A stretch of DNA of 64,000 bases from Catellatospora sp. KI3 (GTDB lineage: Bacteria; Actinomycetota; Actinomycetes; Mycobacteriales; Micromonosporaceae). A model generated the notes under the pieces. That model had not been told where the DNA came from. It worked only from the letters and a program-made list of their open reading frames with translations, and searched no databases. This document shows, one piece after another, positions 34,637 through 42,716 of the stretch. How positions within the stretch are numbered: position 1 is the first letter of the stretch; every line of letters begins with the position of its first letter. Where the stretch lies: contig NZ_JASAMB010000018.1 in assembly GCF_029948125.1 (NCBI RefSeq), positions 62,001-126,000 of the forward strand, in the 5' to 3' direction. The translations under genes and the position numbers were made by a program.

Positions 34637-34958
34637 CGAGAGAAGCCGCCAGAACGTTGATCTTCAATGGTGAGGTCGGTCGTTGTGGTTCTTGGCTCCG
34701 AGCTGCGCTGATGCGCCGGGACGGCGCCGGGGCGGGCGACGGCCGAGAAAGTCCGCGCCGCGAACTCGCGCCCGGCGCCCGCTCCGACCGCGCCCCAGCG
34801 GAAGATCAGCGTGCGCGGTCACACCCTCCACAGGGACCCGAGTTTCCGACCGCCGACGCCGATCAAGGCGCCCAGATTGCCCCTGCGCTCCGAAAGTCCC
34901 GGCCCGACCCTCGCCCGAAGATCAGCCGCTGCGGTCGGAAGGCGGGTTTCAACCCGTC

Positions 34959-35012
34959 GTTTCGACCGCAGGGAGCGATCTCGGGACGGAGATCGCCCCC
35001 TGCGGTCGAAAC
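34959..35012. repeat. Intergenic inverted repeat, family D (copy 2)
   Basis: 24-nt arms (34959-34982 and 34989-35012, one mismatch) containing TGCGGTCGAAAC and GGCGATCTC. The 34640-34958 stretch before it has no gene but several degenerate AGATC and CTGCGGTC units of the same kind. Confidence 0.75.
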
Positions 35013-35032
35013 AAGCCGAGGGTGGGCCGGGC

Positions 35033-35518
35033 TCAGCGCTGCCGCATGCGCTGCTCCTGCCAGCGCTGCAGAGCGGTGCCCAGCTCGTCCTCGACGAAGC
35101 GGAAGAAGTCGCGCATGTCGGCCACCCGCTCCCCCGCCGCGGTGCCCTCACCGCCCGCCGCCGCGATGACCTTGTCGGCCTCGTCGGAGAACTGCCCGTA
35201 GAAGCTGCGCTTGGCGATGGTCACGCCGTACCAGGGCTCGGCGGGCAGGCGGTAGAAGTCGCGCCGGGAGCCGGGCACGGGGTCGCGCACGACGAAGCCC
35301 AGGTGCATCAGGTACTTGACGGCGCCCGAGATCGCGGCCGCACTCACCCCGAGCCGCTCGGCGAGGTCCCCCGCGCTCAGCGAGGACTCCTCGGCGCCCA
35401 TCATCGTCAGCAGCACCCGCGAGGCCATCCGGGGGAAGCCCATGTCCGCGAGCATCATCGCCATGTGCTCCACCGAGCGGCGCACACCGTCCTCGTCACG
35501 CGTCACGTCATCGCTCAT
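35033..35518 (-). CDS. GbsR-like MarR-family transcriptional regulator
   Basis: 161 residues. The winged helix lies at about 45-100 (LSAGDLAERLGVSAAAISGAVKYL, then RRDFYRL). Residues 105-160 form a helical dimerisation tail. GbsR-like regulators in actinomycetes often control neighbouring transporters or membrane genes; no such partner overlaps here. The ligand is unknown. It ends 20 nt from a family D palindrome. Confidence 0.85.
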   Translation of the reverse strand: MSDDVTRDEDGVRRSVEHMAMMLADMGFPRMASRVLLTMMGAEESSLSAGDLAERLGVSAAAISGAVKYLMHLGFVVRDPVPGSRRDFYRLPAEPWYGVTIAKRSFYGQFSDEADKVIAAAGGEGTAAGERVADMRDFFRFVEDELGTALQRWQEQRMRQR

Positions 35519-35615
35519 CGTGAGTGATCATAACAAGGTTTCGTGTGTTCACGACTTTGTGAAGATCCAGGGACGGCCGCGGCGGGCAGGGCGACCTGCG
35601 GCCGGACGCGGCGAA

Positions 35616-35641
35616 GGCCCGGTCCGAGCGGATACCGGGCC
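35616..35641 (-). terminator. Hairpin terminator after the small membrane protein gene
   Basis: Perfect 8-bp stem GGCCCGGT (35616-35623) with 35634-35641 and a 10-nt loop, 18 nt past the stop codon on the minus strand. Confidence 0.5.
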
Positions 35642-35659
35642 CTCGGGAAGGTGGCGCGC

Positions 35660-36136
35660 CTACGCTGCTTTGGCCGTGGCCGTGACGGCGCCGACGATCC
35701 ACCCGGCGAACAGGCCGTACGCAGAGCCGCCGGCCGCGGTCTGGAACGCCCCCACCAGGGTCGGGTTGGCGATGATGAAGGAGGTGAGGAAGGCCGCCAG
35801 CGCCGATGCGAAGATCAGCGCGGACCAGCCCAGGAAGAATCCGGCGGTGCCCCCGCTGACGGCCTTCGCGACCACCCCGAGGATCAACGCCACGAACAGG
35901 ATCAGCAGCAGTGCCCGGAGGTCGTTGGCCAGCAGCTGGCGCATGGCCCTGCTGGAGCCGTCGACCGGACCGAACGCCCACTGCGGCCAGGTCAGCACCC
36001 GCAGGAACCAGCCCCACGCGCTGTCCGGGTTGGTGTGGTTGTGTACCCACTCCACGAAAGGCTGGTTGCCGAATACGAGGACCAGCGCCGCAGTGGCGAT
36101 GATCCCGAGCCCAGTCACCGTACGTGCTTTCGCCAT
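35660..36136 (-). CDS. Small integral membrane protein, unknown function (paralogue of 45931-46428)
   Basis: 158 residues with four hydrophobic segments. Loop 1 carries an NPDSAWGWFLRVLTWPQW stretch and the end reads YGLFAGWIVGAVT. The protein aligns over its length with the one at 45931-46428 (shared GWS.IFA.ALA..LT.FI and YGLF.GWIVG). I do not recognise a named family. ATG 36136 is chosen because it starts right before the first helix; upstream in-frame residues are not membrane-like. It is transcribed alone, between two hairpins. Confidence 0.75.
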   Translation of the reverse strand: MAKARTVTGLGIIATAALVLVFGNQPFVEWVHNHTNPDSAWGWFLRVLTWPQWAFGPVDGSSRAMRQLLANDLRALLLILFVALILGVVAKAVSGGTAGFFLGWSALIFASALAAFLTSFIIANPTLVGAFQTAAGGSAYGLFAGWIVGAVTATAKAA

Positions 36137-36221
36137 GGTGAGAACGATAGGCTGCGCAACTCGCATATGTCGATGCAGCCATATCATGTCGTTTCCGCCG
36201 CAACCATCAACAACCGGGATA

Positions 36222-36245
36222 CGGGTCACCGCAACCGGTGACCCG
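36222..36245 (-). terminator. Hairpin terminator after the DM13 gene
   Basis: Perfect 10-bp stem CGGGTCACCG (36222-36231) with 36236-36245 and a CAAC tetraloop, beginning 5 nt past the stop codon on the minus strand. Confidence 0.7.
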
Positions 36246-36249
36246 GTCC

Positions 36250-36828
36250 TCAGGCTTGCAGCGGCGCGGCGGCGAGGGAGAAGGCTGAGCCCTGGCTCCA
36301 GATGGCCACGCTGCGGAAGGTCTTCGGATCGACGCCGCTGGGCACCTCATAGACCTGCGTGCCACTCGTGCCCTTGAGCTTGCCCAGCTCCACGTGCTTG
36401 CCGTCGGCGAACACGCGCGCACCGTCCTTGCCCGGCCGCACCGCCTGGTCGGACAGCCACACGCGCAGGTCCGAGCCGCCGGAGGTGACCAGGTCGCGCA
36501 GGATGACCTGGTAACGGCCGTCGGGCAGCCACACCACCTCGACGACGCCCTTGCCGGCCTGCTCCTGCGACACCAGTTCGCCCTGCGCGACGACCACGGC
36601 GACGGTCTTGTGCGGATCCTGGGCCGGCACCTGCCCCGGCGCCGGGGAGGCCGCCGCGCCGCCGGGCCCGCCGTCGGCGGCCGCCTCGGTGGCGCCGTCG
36701 TTCCAGGTGCCCGGGTCGAACAGCTTCGAGGGGCCGACGAAGTACAGGCCCAGCGCCAGGGCCAGCACCACCACCCCGGCCCCCACCTGGTACAGCGGAT
36801 TGCGCAGCAGCTGCTTCAAACGTCCCAC
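36250..36828 (-). CDS. Membrane-anchored DM13-domain protein
   Basis: 192 residues from GTG 36828, which has GGGAG 7 nt upstream; a TTG at 36852 is the alternative. One N-terminal transmembrane helix (PLYQVGAGVVVLALALGLYFV), an Ala/Gly/Pro-rich linker, then a DM13 domain (about 90-192) with DLRVWLSDQ, ELGKLKG.SGTQVYEVP and FRSVAIWSQGSAFSLAAAPL. DM13 is thought to act in extracytoplasmic redox or electron-transfer steps. The conserved Cys of some DM13 domains is absent (IWSQG). Confidence 0.8.
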   Translation of the reverse strand: MGRLKQLLRNPLYQVGAGVVVLALALGLYFVGPSKLFDPGTWNDGATEAAADGGPGGAAASPAPGQVPAQDPHKTVAVVVAQGELVSQEQAGKGVVEVVWLPDGRYQVILRDLVTSGGSDLRVWLSDQAVRPGKDGARVFADGKHVELGKLKGTSGTQVYEVPSGVDPKTFRSVAIWSQGSAFSLAAAPLQA

Positions 36829-36960
36829 TCTGTTCTCCCACCCTTCGCGCAAACGCTAACCCGAGCTCCGGGTGCGGCGGATCCCCGCGTTCGCGGATCG
36901 TAAGGGTACGGTCGGCGGCGAGGGCGGGCCACCCGGCCGATCACGCCGTACGCTCGCGCT

Positions 36961-37662
36961 ATGGCCACCCGTGTGCTCGTCGTGGACGACGATCCGACCG
37001 TCAGCGACGTGGTGCGCCGCTACCTGGAGCACGCCGAGTTCGAGGTGGAGCTGGCGGCCGACGGGCCGGGTGCGCTGGAGGCGTACCGGCGGCACCGGCC
37101 CGACCTGGTGATCCTCGACCTGATGCTGCCCGGCGTGGACGGGCTGGAGGTGTGCCGCCGGATGCGCGCCGACGGCGCCGCGCCCGTGCCGATCATCATG
37201 CTGACCGCGCTCGGCGAGGAGACCGACCGCGTCTTCGGCCTGGAGCTCGGCGCCGACGACTACGTGACCAAGCCGTTCTCGCCGCGCGAGCTGGTGCTGC
37301 GGGCCCGGTCGGTGCTGCGCCGGACCTCCCCGGCCCCGGCCGCGGCGCCCCTGCTGGTCGACGGCGACCTGCGGGTCGACCCGGTCGCGCGGATCGCGAA
37401 GCTGGCCGGGGCGGAGCTGGCGCTGACCGTACGCGAGTTCGACCTGCTCGTCTTCCTGATGTCGCACCCCGGCGTCGCGCTGCGCCGCGACCGGCTGCTG
37501 GAGTCGGTCTGGGGCTGGACCTTCGGCGACCAGTCGACCGTGACCGTGCACGTACGGCGGCTGCGCGAGAAGATCGAGGCCGACCCGGCCGCGCCCCGCC
37601 GCATCCAGACGGTGTGGGGCGTGGGCTACCGCTACGAACCGGCCGGCGGCGGCGGTGCGTGA
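36961..37662 (+). CDS. OmpR-family response regulator
   Basis: 233 residues. The receiver domain has the acidic pair DDD (8-10), phospho-acceptor Asp near 53 (VILDLMLPG) and Lys in DYVTKPFSP; the C-terminal winged helix (about 135-225) ends with WGVGYRYEP. TACGCT lies 6 nt before the ATG and no Shine-Dalgarno is seen, so it may be leaderless. It overlaps the sensor kinase gene by 8 nt and is surely its partner. Confidence 0.94.
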   Translation: MATRVLVVDDDPTVSDVVRRYLEHAEFEVELAADGPGALEAYRRHRPDLVILDLMLPGVDGLEVCRRMRADGAAPVPIIMLTALGEETDRVFGLELGADDYVTKPFSPRELVLRARSVLRRTSPAPAAAPLLVDGDLRVDPVARIAKLAGAELALTVREFDLLVFLMSHPGVALRRDRLLESVWGWTFGDQSTVTVHVRRLREKIEADPAAPRRIQTVWGVGYRYEPAGGGGA

Positions 37663-38659
37663 CGTACTGCTGCTCCTGGTGGCCGCCCTGGGCGGCGCGG
37701 CGGTGGTGTGGCTGCCCGGCGCGCTGCTGCTGCGGCTGCTGCACCGGCGCTCGATCACGCTGAACATCTGCGTGCTGCTCGCGGTGACCGTGCTGGCGAC
37801 GCTCGCCGGGGTGTTCGCGGCGGCCGGGGGCATGTTCATCTCGCCGCACGACCTGACCGTGCTGCTCATCGTGGTGCCGCTGGCAGGGCTGGTCAGCCTG
37901 GCCATCGGCTGGTGGCTGGGGCGGCGGCTGGCCCGCTCGGCGATGTGGGCCGAGGACGCCCGCGCGCACGAGCGCCAGGTCGAGGCGGGCCGCCGCGACC
38001 TGGTCGCCTGGGTGTCGCACGACCTGCGTACGCCGCTGGCGGGCATGCGGGCGATGGCCGAGGCGCTGGAGGACGGCGTGGTCAGCGACCCGGCCACCGT
38101 CGCCGAGTACCACCGGCGCATCCGTACCGGCACCGACCGGATGGCGGCGCTCGTCGACGACCTGTTCGAGCTGTCCCGGATCAACTCCGGGGCGCTGCGG
38201 CTGTCGCCGGTGGACGTGCCGCTGGGCGAGGTGGTCTCCGACGCCGTCGCCGCGGCCGCGCCGCTGGCCGCGGCCCGGCACGTGCGCCTGGTGACCGAGC
38301 CCGGCAGCTGGCCGCTGGTGCGCGCCAGCGAGCCGGAGCTGTCCCGGATCGTGGCGAATCTGCTGCTCAACGCCATCCGCTACACGCCGTCGGAGGGCAC
38401 CGTGACCGTCACCGGCGGCCGGGACGCCGAGGGCGGCTGGCTCGCGGTCGCCGACACCTGCGGCGGCATCACCGACACCGACCTGCCCCGGGTGTTCGAC
38501 GTGGCGTTCCGGGGCGCGAAAGCGCGGACCCCCGCCGGCGACACTGCCGGCGGGGGTCTGGGCCTGGCCATCGTGCGTGGTCTGGTGGAGGCGCACGGGG
38601 GCCGCGTCGAGGTGCACAACGTAGGCGAGGGCTGCCGGTTCGAAGTCAGGCTGCCCTAG
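37655..38659 (+). CDS. Two-component sensor histidine kinase
   Basis: 334 residues. Two N-terminal helices pairs (about 2-30 and 40-90) give a membrane domain with very small outer loops. The H box is VSHDLRTPLAGMR (about 118-130); N box NLLLNAIRYTP, G1 VADTCGGI and G2 GGGLGLAIV follow. The lack of an extracellular sensor domain suggests an intramembrane-sensing kinase. The signal is unknown. Confidence 0.93.
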   Translation: MRDVLLLLVAALGGAAVVWLPGALLLRLLHRRSITLNICVLLAVTVLATLAGVFAAAGGMFISPHDLTVLLIVVPLAGLVSLAIGWWLGRRLARSAMWAEDARAHERQVEAGRRDLVAWVSHDLRTPLAGMRAMAEALEDGVVSDPATVAEYHRRIRTGTDRMAALVDDLFELSRINSGALRLSPVDVPLGEVVSDAVAAAAPLAAARHVRLVTEPGSWPLVRASEPELSRIVANLLLNAIRYTPSEGTVTVTGGRDAEGGWLAVADTCGGITDTDLPRVFDVAFRGAKARTPAGDTAGGGLGLAIVRGLVEAHGGRVEVHNVGEGCRFEVRLP

Positions 38660-38690
38660 CCGGGCGGGGTTCGGGACAACCGCGCCGGGC

Positions 38691-39245
38691 TCACACCACG
38701 CCTTTGCCGTACCCCACCTCGACGATGCGGCGGGCGGTCGCGTCGTACTGCGACAGGTCGGTCGGGGCGTAGGTGCCCAGACCGTCGACGTACCGGTTGA
38801 ACATGCAGAACGCGGCGGCGATGAGGACCGTGTCGTGCAACTCCAGGTCGGTGGCGCCCTCGGCCTTGGCGGCGTCGATCAGCTCGGTGGTGACCTTGCG
38901 GCCGCTCACCTGCACCGCGGCGGCCACGTGCAGCAGCGCGCGCAGCTTGTCGCTGATCGGGGCGGTGGCCAGGTCGGTGCGGACCTGGCGGACCAGCTCC
39001 ATCCCCTCCGGCAGCCACGCGGCCGCGAACGCCGAGTGCGAGTTGCAGCAGAAGTCGCAGTCGTTGAGGCCGGAGACGTACGCCGCGATCAGCTCGCGCT
39101 CGCCCTGGGTCAGGGTCGGGTGCGGCGCCCGCAGCAGCGCCTCGGCCAGTGCGTTGAGCGGTGCCGCCGTCTCGGGGCGGTAGCGCATCGGCCCGCTGAT
39201 GCCAGGCACCTGGGTCTCGTCCACGCCAAGGTCGATGTGTGCGAT
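38691..39245 (-). CDS. AhpD-like carboxymuconolactone decarboxylase family protein, probable AUC start
   Basis: About 184 residues. The CxxCxxxH redox motif is CDFCCNSH (residues about 63-70), typical of peroxidase-related AhpD-like proteins. GTG 39224 has no Shine-Dalgarno. Seven codons upstream lies an ATC (39243-39245) preceded by AGGAG at an ideal 9 nt, and the extra residues AHIDLG resemble the conserved N-terminus I know from this family (MAHI-like). A TAG stop lies just above. I therefore place the start at the ATC; GTG 39224 is the conservative alternative. It probably helps peroxide or thiol defence. Confidence 0.85.
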   Translation of the reverse strand: MAHIDLGVDETQVPGISGPMRYRPETAAPLNALAEALLRAPHPTLTQGERELIAAYVSGLNDCDFCCNSHSAFAAAWLPEGMELVRQVRTDLATAPISDKLRALLHVAAAVQVSGRKVTTELIDAAKAEGATDLELHDTVLIAAAFCMFNRYVDGLGTYAPTDLSQYDATARRIVEVGYGKGVV

Positions 39246-39448
39246 GACGTCACTCTCCTAATCCGCCCGCGATCGATTCACTCGCGACAATCCTAACGCG
39301 ACAGTCGGCCTCGGTATCCTGCCTGATCGGAGGGGGCCGCGTCCACTCCGATCGTGCGGCGGCCCGGCCGGGCCGCACTACCAGCGGCTCTGCCGACGCG
39401 CACGGTTGCGTATGGCTGGCCCGGATCGTCCGGTGCGACGCTTTTCCG

Positions 39449-40588
39449 GTGACCGATGCCGATGCGATACGCCATGGGGCACTGGCCCGGACCGAGGTGC
39501 TGCATGACCGGCTGCGCGAGCTGGTGTCCCTGGAGTCCCCACCCGGTGACACCGCGCGGCTGTCCCGCTGCGCGGACCTGCTGGAGGAGTGGGGCACCGC
39601 GATCCTGGGCCGCCCGGCCCGGCGGATCAGCGTGGACGGCCTGCCGCACCTGCTGTGGCCCGCGACCGACCAGCGGGTACTGCTGCTCGGCCACTACGAC
39701 ACGGTGTGGCCGGCCGGGACGGTCGAGGAGTGGCCGTACGCGGTGACCGGCGGCATCGCCAGCGGGCCGGGCGTGTGCGACATGAAGTCCGGCATCGTGC
39801 AGCAGCTCACCGCGCTGGAGCTGCTCGGCGACACCTCCTCGGTCGGCCTGCTGCTCACCTGCGACGAGGAGACCGGGTCGCCGACGTCCCGGCCGCTGAT
39901 CGAGGAGCAGGCCGCCCGCTCGCGCGCGGTGCTGGTCGGCGAGCCGAGCACCGAGTCCGGCGCCCTGAAGATCGCCCGCAAGGGCGGTTCGGTGTACCGG
40001 ATCTCGGTCAAGGGCCGGGCCGCGCACGCCGGGGTGGAGCCGCACCGGGGCGTCAACGCCGCCGTCGAGCTGGCCCACCAGGTGCTGGCGGTGCAGGCGC
40101 TGGCCGCGGGCGGCACCAGCGTGACCCCGACCGTGCTCAGCGCGGGCACCATGACCAACGTGGTGCCCGAGAGCGCGGCCCTGGCCGTGGACGTGCGCGC
40201 CTGGACCGCCGCCGAACTGGACCGGGTCGACCGGATGATCCACGCGATCACGCCCCGGCTCGCCGACGCGGTGCTCACCGTCGGCGGCGGCGTCAACCGG
40301 TACCCGCTGCAGCCCGAGGTGACCAAGACGCTGTTCCAGCTGGCGCAGGAGGCGGCGCGGGCGCTCGGCCAGCCCGAGCCGGAGGGCGCCTGGGCGCCGG
40401 GCGCCTCGGACGCCAACTTCACCGGCTCGGTGGGCGTGGCCACCCTGGACGGGCTGGGCGGGGTGGGCGGCGGCTCGCACAGCCGGACCGAGTGGGTGGA
40501 CGTGAGCCAGCTGGCACCCCGCACCGCCCTCCTGGCCGCCCTCATCGACCGCATCCTCACCACCCCCGCCCGCCACCCCCGCCCCTGA
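39449..40588 (+). CDS. M20-family metallopeptidase (carboxypeptidase G2-like)
   Basis: 379 residues. Zinc-site motifs of M20 enzymes appear in order: GHYDTVW (metal His/Asp), GVCDMKSG, CDEETGS (catalytic Glu and metal Glu), GEPST, and a C-terminal GGGSHSRTEW. A dimerisation lid lies at about 180-285. It hydrolyses an amide bond of a small N-acyl amino acid or dipeptide in the cytosol. A family A palindrome begins 2 nt after the stop. Confidence 0.9.
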   Translation: MTDADAIRHGALARTEVLHDRLRELVSLESPPGDTARLSRCADLLEEWGTAILGRPARRISVDGLPHLLWPATDQRVLLLGHYDTVWPAGTVEEWPYAVTGGIASGPGVCDMKSGIVQQLTALELLGDTSSVGLLLTCDEETGSPTSRPLIEEQAARSRAVLVGEPSTESGALKIARKGGSVYRISVKGRAAHAGVEPHRGVNAAVELAHQVLAVQALAAGGTSVTPTVLSAGTMTNVVPESAALAVDVRAWTAAELDRVDRMIHAITPRLADAVLTVGGGVNRYPLQPEVTKTLFQLAQEAARALGQPEPEGAWAPGASDANFTGSVGVATLDGLGGVGGGSHSRTEWVDVSQLAPRTALLAALIDRILTTPARHPRP

Positions 40589-40590
40589 GG

Positions 40591-40640
40591 TAAGGAAGGG
40601 ACCCTTCTTATCGCATTCCGTAGCGGAAGGGCCCCTTCCC
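40591..40640 (-). repeat. Dispersed palindromic repeat, family A (copy 5)
   Basis: Same orientation as the 6312 copy: TAAGGAAGGGACCCTTCTT, spacer ATCGCATTCCGTAGC, then GGAAGGGCCCCTTCC. Located 2 nt downstream of the M20 peptidase stop. Confidence 0.9.
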
Positions 40641-40785
40641 AACTCCCCTCCACCACCTGGCGGCGCGCCATCCGTCCAATTTGGCAACGGTCGGCGCGTT
40701 GTGGCGGGTCGCGGGGGTGACCGCGGTTACGCTCGCGCCGGTCGCGGCATGCGCGGCCGGGTCGCGAGCGAGAGGGCATGGCCGC

Positions 40786-41889
40786 ATGGGCACAGGCAGC
40801 GCACCGCGGTTCGGGGTCGAGGAGGAGTTCCTCGTCGTCGATCCGCTGACCCGGGGGCCGGTGCCCCGGGCGCAGGAGGTCGTGGACGCGGCCAGGCCGC
40901 AACTGGGCGGCTGCGTCTCCGGCGAGATCACCACCTGGCAGCTGGAGACCCGGACCGAGCCGTGCGCCAGCGCGGCCGAGGTGCTGGACCAGCTGCGCCA
41001 GGCGCGCACGGAGGTCTGCAAGCAGGCCCGCGACCTGGGGGTACGGGTGATCGCCTCCGGCACGCCCGTGCTCGGCGCCACGCTGCCGCCCCCGATGACG
41101 CAGGGTCCCCGGCAGACGCGCGGGCAGGAGTCGTTCCGGGGGCTGCACGACGAGCTGGCCATCTGCGCCCTGCACGTGCACGTCGAGCTGCCCGACCGCG
41201 ACCACGCGGTGCGGGTGAGCAACCAGCTGCGACCGTACCTGCCGGTGCTGCTGACCCTGACGGCGAACTCGCCGTACTGGGACGGGCGGGACTCGGGGTA
41301 TGCCAGCTGGCGCACCATGACCTGGCCGCGCTGGCCGGTGGCGGGCCCGCCGCCGGAGTTCGCCTCGGCCGCGCACTACGACGAGGTGGTGGAGACGCTG
41401 CTGGCGGCCGGGGCGCTGGTGGACCGGGGCACCGTCTTCTGGGACGTGCGCCCGTCGGCCAGCCACCCGACGCTGGAGGTCCGCGTCGCCGACGTGCCGA
41501 TCACCGCCGAGGAGTCGGCGCTGTACGCCGCGCTGGTGCGGGCGCTGGTGGCGCACCTGTCGGCCCGGGTCGAGGAGGGCGCGGCCAGCCCGCAGATCCC
41601 CGGCGAGCTGATGCGGACGGCGTACTGGCGGGCGGCCCGGGACGGGCTGTGCGGGGACGGGCTCGATCTGCGCACCGGGCGGCTGACGCCCGCGTTCGAG
41701 CTGGTCGACCGGATGCTGGCCGAGGTCGGTCCGGTGCTGGCGGCCAACGGCGACGCCGAGTCGGTCACCGGGTGGCTGGCGTCGCTGCGGCACGGCGGCA
41801 TCGGCGCCCAGCGGCAGCGGGCCGCGCAGCGGCGGCAGGGCAAGCTGACCGACGTCGTCGACTACCTCGCCGAGCACACCGCCGGCTGA
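40786..41889 (+). CDS. Carboxylate-amine ligase, glutamate-cysteine ligase 2 (YbdK) family
   Basis: 367 residues from ATG 40786. The family signature FGVEEEFLVVDP opens the protein; GEITTWQLETRTEP, CALHVHVELPDRD and RPSASHPTLEVRVADVP are the other conserved blocks of the GCS2 fold. Members join glutamate to cysteine or another amine with ATP. In actinomycetes the physiological product of YbdK-like proteins is not settled. An upstream in-frame extension to 40681 looks non-coding. Confidence 0.9.
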   Translation: MGTGSAPRFGVEEEFLVVDPLTRGPVPRAQEVVDAARPQLGGCVSGEITTWQLETRTEPCASAAEVLDQLRQARTEVCKQARDLGVRVIASGTPVLGATLPPPMTQGPRQTRGQESFRGLHDELAICALHVHVELPDRDHAVRVSNQLRPYLPVLLTLTANSPYWDGRDSGYASWRTMTWPRWPVAGPPPEFASAAHYDEVVETLLAAGALVDRGTVFWDVRPSASHPTLEVRVADVPITAEESALYAALVRALVAHLSARVEEGAASPQIPGELMRTAYWRAARDGLCGDGLDLRTGRLTPAFELVDRMLAEVGPVLAANGDAESVTGWLASLRHGGIGAQRQRAAQRRQGKLTDVVDYLAEHTAG

Positions 41890-41972
41890 CGTAAAGAGCT
41901 TTTTGGCAATACTCGGCTCGTATGCGCGTACGCGATGCTGGTTCGCAGCCCACTCCCCTCGGGAGGTATGCC

Positions 41973-42626
41973 ATGACCAGCATCGCGACCGTGCCGTTGC
42001 CGGTACGCCGCAAGTCCGACGCCGCGATGGCCCGCACCGCGCGGGGCTTCGCCGACCGGATGGTGAGCCGGCGCTCCATTCGCGACTTCTCCGCCGAACC
42101 GATCCCCGCCGGCGTGGTCGAGGAGGCGATCCGGGCCGCGGCCAGCGCCCCCAGCGGCGCGAACCTGCAGCCCTGGCGCTTCGTCGTGCTCACCGACCCG
42201 GTGCGCAAGCGGATGCTGCGCGAGGCGGCCGAGGCGGAGGAGCGCGCGTTCTACTCCCGGCGCGCCTCGACGGAGTGGCTGGAGGCCGTCGCGCCGATGG
42301 GCACCGACTGGCGCAAGCCGTTCCTGGAGACGGCCCCGGCCGTGATCGTGGTGTTCGAGGTGCACAAGGGCCCGAACTCGCCGAAGCCGTACTACGTCAA
42401 GGAGTCGGTGGGCATCGCGGTCGGCATGATGATCACGTCGCTGCACCTGTCCGGGCTGGCCACGTTGACGCATACGCCGAGCCCGATGGGGTTCCTCAAC
42501 GAGGTGTGCCAGCGTCCGGCGGAGGAGCGCGCCTGCGTGGTGATCCCGGTGGGCTTCCCCGCCGACGAGGTCCGCGTGCCGGACCTGTCCCGCAAGCCGC
42601 TGTCCGAGGTGATGGTGCGCCTGTGA
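41973..42626 (+). CDS. Nitroreductase family FMN oxidoreductase
   Basis: 217 residues from ATG 41973 with GGGAGG upstream. FMN-binding motifs are SRRSIRDFSAEPI (about 33-45), ASAPSGANLQPW (about 57-68) and the C-terminal GFPADEVRVPDLSRKPL. The family includes nitro/quinone reductases and dehalogenating iodotyrosine deiodinase-like enzymes; the Glu-rich EEAEERAFYSRR segment resembles the lid of the latter. Its substrate is not known. Confidence 0.9.
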   Translation: MTSIATVPLPVRRKSDAAMARTARGFADRMVSRRSIRDFSAEPIPAGVVEEAIRAAASAPSGANLQPWRFVVLTDPVRKRMLREAAEAEERAFYSRRASTEWLEAVAPMGTDWRKPFLETAPAVIVVFEVHKGPNSPKPYYVKESVGIAVGMMITSLHLSGLATLTHTPSPMGFLNEVCQRPAEERACVVIPVGFPADEVRVPDLSRKPLSEVMVRL

Positions 42627-42661
42627 GTCCGCCCCGGCCCGCCGCCTTCGGGCCGCCGGGT

Positions 42662-42712
42662 GAAGAAGGGCCCCTTCTACGTCGCAGAGCGATGAGAAGG
42701 GGCCCTTCCTTC
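42662..42712 (+). repeat. Dispersed palindromic repeat, family A, subtype 2 (copy 6)
   Basis: GAAGAAGGGCCCCTTC and GAGAAGGGGCCCTTCCTT around the spacer TACGTCGCAGAGCGAT. It lies between the converging nitroreductase and monooxygenase genes. Confidence 0.9.
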
Positions 42713-42716
42713 TGTT

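Noticed and set aside
6312-42712. Family A palindromes as ordinary Rho-independent terminators
   Set aside because: They lack T-runs, have two palindromes with a conserved unpaired spacer, and one lies inside nrdA; the 7711 copy is followed by a separate genuine terminator.
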